A stretch of DNA of 53,987 bases, taken from contig JAHBMJ010000444.1 in NCBI GenBank assembly GCA_018398765.1, positions 74,033-128,019 on the forward strand. Reading direction: 5' to 3'. The notes under the pieces are model-generated. The model did no database searches. It saw nothing but the letters and a program-made list of their open reading frames with translations, and had not been told where the DNA came from. Both the position numbers and the translations under genes were made by a program. Shown here piece after piece: positions 47,992-53,987 of this stretch (within the stretch, counting starts at the first letter, position 1; each line of letters starts with the position of its first letter). Origin of the DNA: Chromera velia (Eukaryota > Sar > Chromeraceae).

Positions 47992-49518
47992 TTATTCTTG
48001 CGTGAGCTCCTCACTCTTCTGAAGGGCTTCTTCGATACTTTTCCTGGCTTGCTCTGTTTGTGCAGTTTGGGTTGGGGGGCAGGTACGGAGGGGTACTGTT
48101 TCGAGATCACCATCTTCAACGACTTCGGTTACTAGGGCAGAGACGTTGGGAAGGTCAGGGGGTGTGGCTATTGATGTCGCAGGGTGGCTGGAAAGGGATC
48201 GTTCAGCGGACCCCCCTCTTTCCTTGCTCACTTCCTGTTTTCCTTTCTCATCAGCTTCTGGCAGGGCCATGCAAACCGTGACCACTGCCACAAGTATGAA
48301 AGGTTTCACCGTGCATTCATGGGTTGTACAATTGCAGAGTGCTACTCGAACCGAGCGGTTTTCGACTATTGACACCGTTTCTTGCACTTCTATTCCTGCA
48401 GGTAGCAACTCCCTGCGAGGAACAGTCAGGGGCGACACGCACACCATAGTCCCGTCGGGCATGGGAGTTCCGTCGGGGATCCTGATGTTTAGGTAAGAGA
48501 GAGTGAGGGGGCGTAGGACCTGGGATGAGGGAAGAGAGAGAGAGAAAGGAAGAAAACTTCTTTCTTTTTCCAACACAGTCATAGAGGTCAGAGTAACAGG
48601 CAGAGGAGGCAAGGAGCCTAGCGTGACCCCCGTCTCCTTGAGAAATAGGCAGTCTGGTTTGAATCCAACCGCCTCAGTGTGGGTTCGACAGAAGTCAATC
48701 CCCAGAATGCATGCATGTCGTGTATTCCTCGTGACATAGAAGGTCTGTTTCCTCACCTTGTCCATGAAAAGACTCAACATAATCACCCCTACATTCTCCA
48801 AACATTCCCCTCCTTCACCTTTCAACTTCATGGGGGATGGATACAAACGGTAAGACCCTCCATGCGTAGCATTCAACCTCGACAACACTTCTTCCCCCAG
48901 CGTCGACACATCACTCCCCGTGTTAATCAGAGCTGGGATCATGAACGTTTTTTCCAGGTCAATGCACATTCCCATCCTACTGGCCGCAGGGTGGAGATTG
49001 ATGTGGGCGAGAAGTGCTTCTCTCTGCGGTACGACTGGGGCCATTCCGGGCGCCTGACTCTGCCCCTCGAAGGCAGGCGCATCAGTGTTTTTGCTGGCCC
49101 AAGGGAGTTCGGTTGGCTGCTGAGGCCATAACTCCGGATGGGTCATTGGAGGCAACGCTCTCAAGGCGGGTCTGTCCATAACTTTTGGGAGTGGCATGGG
49201 GGCACCAAGAGTCCCTCTCGGGGGCATGACCTGGTGTGGTTGGCCTCCTCTCACAGCTGGGGGTGCAACCCAAGGCTCCTGTTGGATAGGTCGGCCCCGG
49301 CCCGCAGGCGGCCCTAGAGGCTCAAATCGTCGCCCCTGGGTTCCGTCCCAGGGCCTTTTCCGATCGTTACGTGTCCACCCGTTCTGCTGAGGGAGTGCAA
49401 ACTCCGAAGGGTGGGGGTCGGGAAGCTCACGTCTGGGAGGGGCCCACCCCTGAACTGAGTACCTTCCCATCGTCCTCCAGACCTGAAAGCATCCCCGCTG
49501 TAGGCATCTTGCCCCCAT
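47992..49518 (-). pseudogene. Protease part of pol
   Basis: A 508-codon open frame overlaps the 3' end of gag by about 200 bases in another frame, consistent with production by ribosomal frameshifting. The first third is Pro/Arg-rich. The aspartic-protease motif reads ALINTGSDVSTL, so the catalytic Asp of D[ST]G has become Asn (about 48,930). A second family mark (ILGIDFCRTH) follows. The C-terminal third leads into RT in the same frame, but a TAA at 47994-47992 closes it. The Asn change alone should inactivate the protease. Confidence 0.85.
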
Positions 49519-50852
49519 CTAATTCTAATTGGTGGGTTGGGGCAAGCTGCTTTGATATGTCCTGTCTGTTTACACCGGTGACAGGTGGTTGAAGCGGGAA
49601 CAGGGCACCCCTCTTCTGTGTGTGGTCTCGTTCCTGCACACCGCTCACACTGCACTTGTGCGGAAAGTGCGAGGGCGGCATTGTTGAGAACCCTTCGCAT
49701 CATCTCTTCTGGGGGCACCATCAACTGTTCTTCCTTACTTTGCGACTGGGCATTCGACTCTTCTCCTTCTACTACTGAAATTCGAAGACGTTTGATGGGT
49801 CGGTCTCCCTCACTTACCCCCCCTATTTCTCGGTTTCGTTTCTTTTTCACTACGTCCNCCCACTTCCTCAGCTGCACCTGCATCTCTTCAAAAGTGTCAT
49901 ACGTTTTGCTTTCCATTTGAATGCGGACCTGATCATCCTCTAGGCCCTCAATGAAGGCTGCTAGTGCGGTCGGGTCGTCGGTGCCTTGGTCTGCAATCCC
50001 GCAATTTTCCTCAAAACGTCGAACGTACTCAGTAGAGCTCTCCCCAAACCTCTGAGCGATCTGCAACAGCTCTCTCTTCTTGCGCTCTGCTTCTTTCTCA
50101 TCTATGCCATATTTCTTCATGAACAGCGTTTTCAGGCCTTTATGAGTGGCACACTTAGCTAGCCTTTCAGGGAGTAAAATCTCAAACCATTCCTTTGCAG
50201 GTCCTTTGAGGGTAGTCGGGAGGTAGATGTTTTTCAGGTTTGTGAACGTCCACTCGAGGCTCTCATACAGTCTCATCACCGAGTTTCAAAAACCCCGAGC
50301 CTTCACGCGGTCTCCATCAAACGATGGTAAGTCTATCTTTACTTTGGGGAGGTCAAAGGGGGGCAGGGACGGAACTATCGGCGCCTGGGGTCTGCAGCGT
50401 GATGGCGCTCTAGATAATGCCATGTCAACAGACATGGGTTCTATGCGGCGAAGCTTCAGTGCCCCCGTATCGGATCTTGTCAGAACAATCCCCATGTTGT
50501 GCAATTCAGACAATACCTCCGGAGAGGCCTCTTGTGATAGGATCTCTTCTCCATCCTCCCCTGAGTCTCCTGCCTCCAGGCCCTGTATCCTACTCCTTCT
50601 GTGCGTCGGGTCTGCACGTCTATTTCCTGGCCCTACTAGTTGTTCCACCCTCTCTTCCCCTACTTCTTTTGCCTGCACTTCTTGGACCACAGGGTTGGCC
50701 TCTTGCTCCTGTTCTTCTTCTCTTTCCCTATTCTTTGCTGATTTCCTTCCCCCACCTTTCAGACCCACCTCTTGCAATCCTTTCTGGAGCCCTTTTCCGT
50801 TTTTCCCTGCCTGCTCCTCTTTCTTTGCTTGTGATCGAGTTCGCGGAGCCAT
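49314..50852 (-). pseudogene. Gag, interrupted by an in-frame stop
   Basis: ATG 50852 opens a Lys/Glu-rich N-terminal region. The frame meets TGA at 50288-50286 and then continues undisturbed to 49314. After the stop come the retrotransposon capsid domain (AKEWFEILL, FGESSTEYVRRFEE, LAAFIEGLEDDQV) and a CCHC zinc knuckle (CHRCKQTGHIKAAC, near 49,540). The single N of the window (49859) falls in this gene. Gag forms the particle and binds the RNA. The stop lies between a dispensable-looking N-terminus and the capsid domain, so an internal start could still yield capsid. Confidence 0.88.
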
Positions 50853-50986
50853 GTTTCTATCTGCAGCCGCTCTGAATTGCGATGGCTATCCTTTCCTTCT
50901 CACCCCCTTTTCTTTCTTTTCTTTTTCTTTTCCTTCAAGCCTGCAGTGTCACTTCATTGGCTGTTTCAGAGGCTTTCGAGTGGGCC

Positions 50987-51763
50987 CTACAGGCCCTCCT
51001 GGGAATGCTCCCTATCAGGTGGTTGGTGCTGGGTCGGATCACTCGCAGAAGGTAAGGGGAACGGTGGAGCGAAACCTAGTGGGGCAGTCAGATTCGAACT
51101 TGTGACGAGGCCTGCTGGGGGGTTTGCTCCCCAGGTGAATGGAGTGATCAGATGGGTATCTCCAGACGGTCCTGGCCACCGCGCAGGTGGGGGTCCGGGA
51201 GGCGGAGGGGGCACGCTACCGAGGGGCCCTAAGCTCCTTGTCTGAGAAAGTTGCAAACAGGCACTCTCCTCTCCTTGTTGTTTCGTAAGCACGGCGGAGA
51301 CTTGAACCAACGCCGTCCAGACTTCTTTCCAGATGGTTGCTTGCAAAGCTTCAATCAGCATTTGATGAATGTTTGGGGAGTTTTTCAGTATCTCTCGTAC
51401 CCCTTCTCTAATGAGCACTTGAAGGATACCTGGGGAGTCTAGCACTGACGTGTTCGACAGGGGGTTCACGTAGAGAGAGGGGAACGGTTTTACTGTTGGC
51501 ACTGTATGTGGGTTTTGAACGATACACCCATCGATCGGAATGGTACCAGAGGGGAGGAGAGGGAATTGGTAGCCTCGCTCTGCCAATGAAGTTCCTTGGG
51601 GGGCTGTGTGGGCTGTTGTGGGAGAGGGGTAGGGGTTGCCTGGCAGAAGCTCAGCCCGGGAGCCGTTAAGGTCTGTCTGGAACGTCTTGCCGACGCTTGC
51701 AGGGTGAGAGTCTACCTGAATTTCGGCTGCAAGTACTTTGTAGGGCGGCAGCGCGTTGCACAC
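50987..51763 (-). other. Upstream open frame in the retrotransposon leader, 258 codons
   Basis: Open but without an ATG at its start (GTG) and in a different frame from gag, ending 135 bases upstream of the gag ATG. The product would be Pro/Ser-rich with a helical middle (residues about 110-155) and no known domain. It may be a remnant of an additional ORF between 5' LTR and gag, as some giant plant Ty3 elements have, or chance. Confidence 0.35.
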
Positions 51764-52231
51764 TTATGTGCAATCTGACAGCCTGGATGTGTAGTGAAAA
51801 ATCGGCTCGGATACGGAGCAAGGCAGTGGGAGACTCACTATGGCGTCTCGGTTTGCAGTTCGCTTTGGTTGGGGATGGCGATGATGCAAGGCTATTGGTG
51901 TAGCAGCTTTGGGTCTGGGAAAGCGTCTGCGGTCCTGCCAGTGGTGCGAGAGCGGTAGCAGGAAGGGATCGTCCTCGTAGGAGTGTTTTTTTTTTTTCTT
52001 CAAAGCGGAAGGGAGGAAAGAATTAGAGAGGCACTCAGAGAGCAGGAAGCTATAAAGGCTCTTTGGCCAGCGGTGGGGTTTCCCCAGGCAAACTGTAGTG
52101 GGGCTTCTCCTTATTCTTCCTTATATAGGCTCAGTTGGGGCTGTCTGTCTTGCTATAGGAAGGGTGTGGTCAGACGAGTAAAGCTTTTGATTCGTGCTGC
52201 AGGGCGCGGTTGGTTGGTTGTGTTCGGAGGA

Positions 52232-52950
52232 TTACAGGTGGTTTGGCGGGAATCTTCTTCCTGTCGAAGGGTCCCGGTATTCAGTGTACTGGATGGTTGG
52301 CCTGCAGTTGTGAGAGCCGTCACTTACAAGCAGGGTGCTGTGTGGGGAGTAGATGATGATGAGCGGTCTGGTTTCCTCGTTTTTGTAGAAATCTGATCCC
52401 AACCTCTGCGACTGGGAGTCGTCTGATTCGGGTGGTGGTCGGTTTGTTCGAGTCCTGATAGGAAAACATAACTCAGTAGGTGAGGGAGGATCAGGAGCGG
52501 GACGACGGCGGGGGTTTGCTACGGGGGTCGAGCAGTACGGGCGGGTGTTTTCAGCCTGAGAATCTTCTGATACCCCGGAATGGGACGCTACTGGATGTGC
52601 GGCCCTGATTGAGTCTCTGTTGGGGACGTGTGAGAATCCCCTCTCAATATTGAGCATCCGGAGGGATGCTAAGAGGGATGGTTGAGATTCCCTCCTGCGA
52701 CCGGCACGGAGGTTGGCAGTGGCAGAAGCGATGTGTGAGGGAATCAGCTGGTGAGTGTGACCCCTTCTTTGAGTGGGTGGCACTCGATCAACCAGGACCT
52801 GTCGAATGTAGGGGGTCTCACTCTCAGAGGGCGAAGCCGACTGAGAGGATGAGGTGCGAGGGGAAGGAGGTAGTGCCTGCTGTAGGGGAAGTCTAGAGGG
52901 CGAGCTGGGTTTGTCCGGGGATGCTGCCGCTTGCCTCGTGGAAGTCTGTG
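52232..52950 (-). other. Second upstream open frame near the 5' LTR
   Basis: A long Ser/Pro/Arg-rich minus-strand frame stays open from near 53000 to a stop at 52232. It has no clear start; the first internal ATG is near 52660. A shorter frame with ATG at 53031 overlaps it. No domain is recognised. It could have encoded a disordered basic protein before decay. Confidence 0.3.
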
Positions 52951-53393
52951 ACCGTTTCGTTTTGGCGACGGGGTTTTTGACCCAGCAGCTTGCAGATACT
53001 TGCAGTCTATACTGAGTCTAAATGTTTCCAAGGCTGGGGGCTCTCTCTATCAGAGAACTTTGCAGCGCTTCGCGGCTTGGTCTGGCGTGGGAAGACTTCT
53101 CTAGCAGAGACAAAGAAAGACGTGTCCCGATGGTTCTAACTGAAAACAAGACAGCGCTTCACGGTCTACTTTTGTCAAAAAGAAGCTCAGACTCGAGTCT
53201 GACTGAAGGTGGAGAAGACAGAAGGCTTTTTGCTTGCTTCGGTCTCAAAGGGTCCTTGGTAAAGACAGTGAGGGACCCGTCTGACAAACACTGGGCAGCG
53301 CTTCACGGTTTGCCTCTACCTAATGATCGAGTACCCTTGGTGAGGATGGAGAAGACAGAAGGTCGCTTGCTGTTAAAACAGCACGAGCTCGAA

Positions 53394-53407
53394 GAGTGGC
53401 GTCACCA
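53394..53407 (-). other. Primer-binding site beside the 5' LTR
   Basis: Two bases inside the 5' LTR, the coding strand reads TGGTGACGCCACTC, complementary to a tRNA 3' end finishing ...GGCGTCACCA. The TGG start and 2-bp gap are typical. I cannot name the tRNA from this window. Confidence 0.75.
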
Positions 53408-53409
53408 CG

Positions 53410-53987
53410 TGTTACGACCTCCCCTTTTTTGGTGAATTGGGCGCCTACCTAGCTGTGCCTCACCGGAGTTGACGAGTCCGACAAGTGGCCTTGTCGGTTC
53501 GACAAACGGGCTTGCAGGTTCGACAAGTGAGGTTGAAGGTCCAACAACTGAGCTTGAAGGTTCGACAAGCGAGATTGAAGGTTCGATAAGTGAGATTTAA
53601 GGTTCGACAAATGAGATGGGAGGTTCGACAATTTAAGAGTCATACACGGAAGTCACTGGTTCGACATACGGAATCGGGGTTCGACATACGGAACCGAAGT
53701 CCGACAAACCAAATTGCAGATTTCTGGATTCAAATTTCACTTCTTTGAAAGTAGGATCGGGATCGTCAAGATCATGAATTTCATGAAAAGTTGTAACCTC
53801 GCAAAAATGTCATGCAATCGTTCGACAGAAAAAGCCATCTGAGCCAGAGTTCGACAAAAAGATCAACACGTTCTTTCTCTTTCCATGTGTGTCTCTTTTT
53901 TTCCCTCCTTAATTTTCTTATGTATTTTATGTATTCCGTTTTATCTTTGGTGTGTTTTGCCATCTCTAAACGGTCGTACAACAAAAA
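53410..53987 (-). repeat. 5' LTR (right copy, partial; continues past the window)
   Basis: Matches 37779-38356 base for base without indels. Its far end, expected near 54760 if the LTR is 1351 bp, is outside the window, so the right target-site duplication cannot be checked. Confidence 0.93.

Larger units (their letters stand above)
37779..53987 (-). mobile_element. Very large Ty3/gypsy LTR retrotransposon, minus strand, right end cut by window
   Basis: Matching LTRs begin at 37779 and 53410 with TGTTACGACCTC. Gag, protease, RT/RNase H and integrase lie between them in Ty3/gypsy order on the minus strand, with a primer-binding site beside the right (5') LTR and a polypurine tract beside the left (3') LTR. 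If both LTRs are about 1.35 kb the element is roughly 17 kb, large for the group. The extra length is about 2.6 kb between 5' LTR and gag and about 5.8 kb between integrase and 3' LTR. No env or chromodomain is recognised. The 5-bp left flank is ACACT; its partner lies beyond the window. The coding region is disabled. Confidence 0.92.

Noticed and set aside
53394-53407. Partial tRNA gene at the CCA-like end beside the LTR
   Set aside because: Only the last ~14 bases resemble a tRNA end and no T-loop precedes them; it is the primer-binding site.

Overview
The window is nuclear DNA from a eukaryote with intron-bearing genes. GT-AG introns, intergenic stretches full of microsatellites, two retrotransposon classes, one hAT-type MITE and a single N base (draft assembly) all point that way. 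The introns are pyrimidine-rich on the transcribed strand. A carrier protein begins with an ER-type signal peptide followed by a basic Ser/Arg-rich stretch, which suggests an alga with a complex plastid. A chromerid or related alveolate such as Chromera is my best guess, but that is inference and no marker here proves it.

Left half, 1-37,778: six clear host genes. A zinc-finger protein of unknown function (minus, 3177 to beyond the left edge). An S-adenosylmethionine-carrier-like SLC25 protein (minus, 7932-4796). A small AIG1/FAR-17a or rolling-stone-like membrane protein (plus, from 8632), divergent from the carrier. A long acidic and proline-rich nuclear-type protein (plus, 14966-18116). 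A PDE12-like 2'-5' phosphodiesterase/deadenylase of the endonuclease-exonuclease-phosphatase fold (minus, 26898-21671, ten exons). Transportin/karyopherin-beta2 (minus, 33856-29403, four exons), divergent from a small intronless ORF with a P-loop-like motif (plus, 34642-35196). Between them lie a decayed non-LTR retrotransposon (about 11.28-13.85 kb), a MITE with perfect terminal repeats and target-site duplication (14045-14499), AT-rich islands and tandem repeats. No operon-like linkage is expected, and the gene functions are ordinary housekeeping: nuclear import, RNA turnover, metabolite transport.

Right half, 37,779 to the right edge: one very large Ty3/gypsy LTR retrotransposon on the minus strand. 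The left LTR is complete; the right LTR is cut by the window edge. Gag, protease, reverse transcriptase/RNase H and integrase are recognisable but broken by four nonsense codons and one frameshift. Between integrase and the 3' LTR sit about 5.8 kb of unexplained sequence with exon-like pieces on the opposite strand.

The most striking observation is an exact 91-bp tandem duplication inside a coding exon of the zinc-finger gene. Each copy carries AG|GT. Removing one unit as a GT-AG intron restores the reading frame exactly, which makes this a candidate newborn intron.
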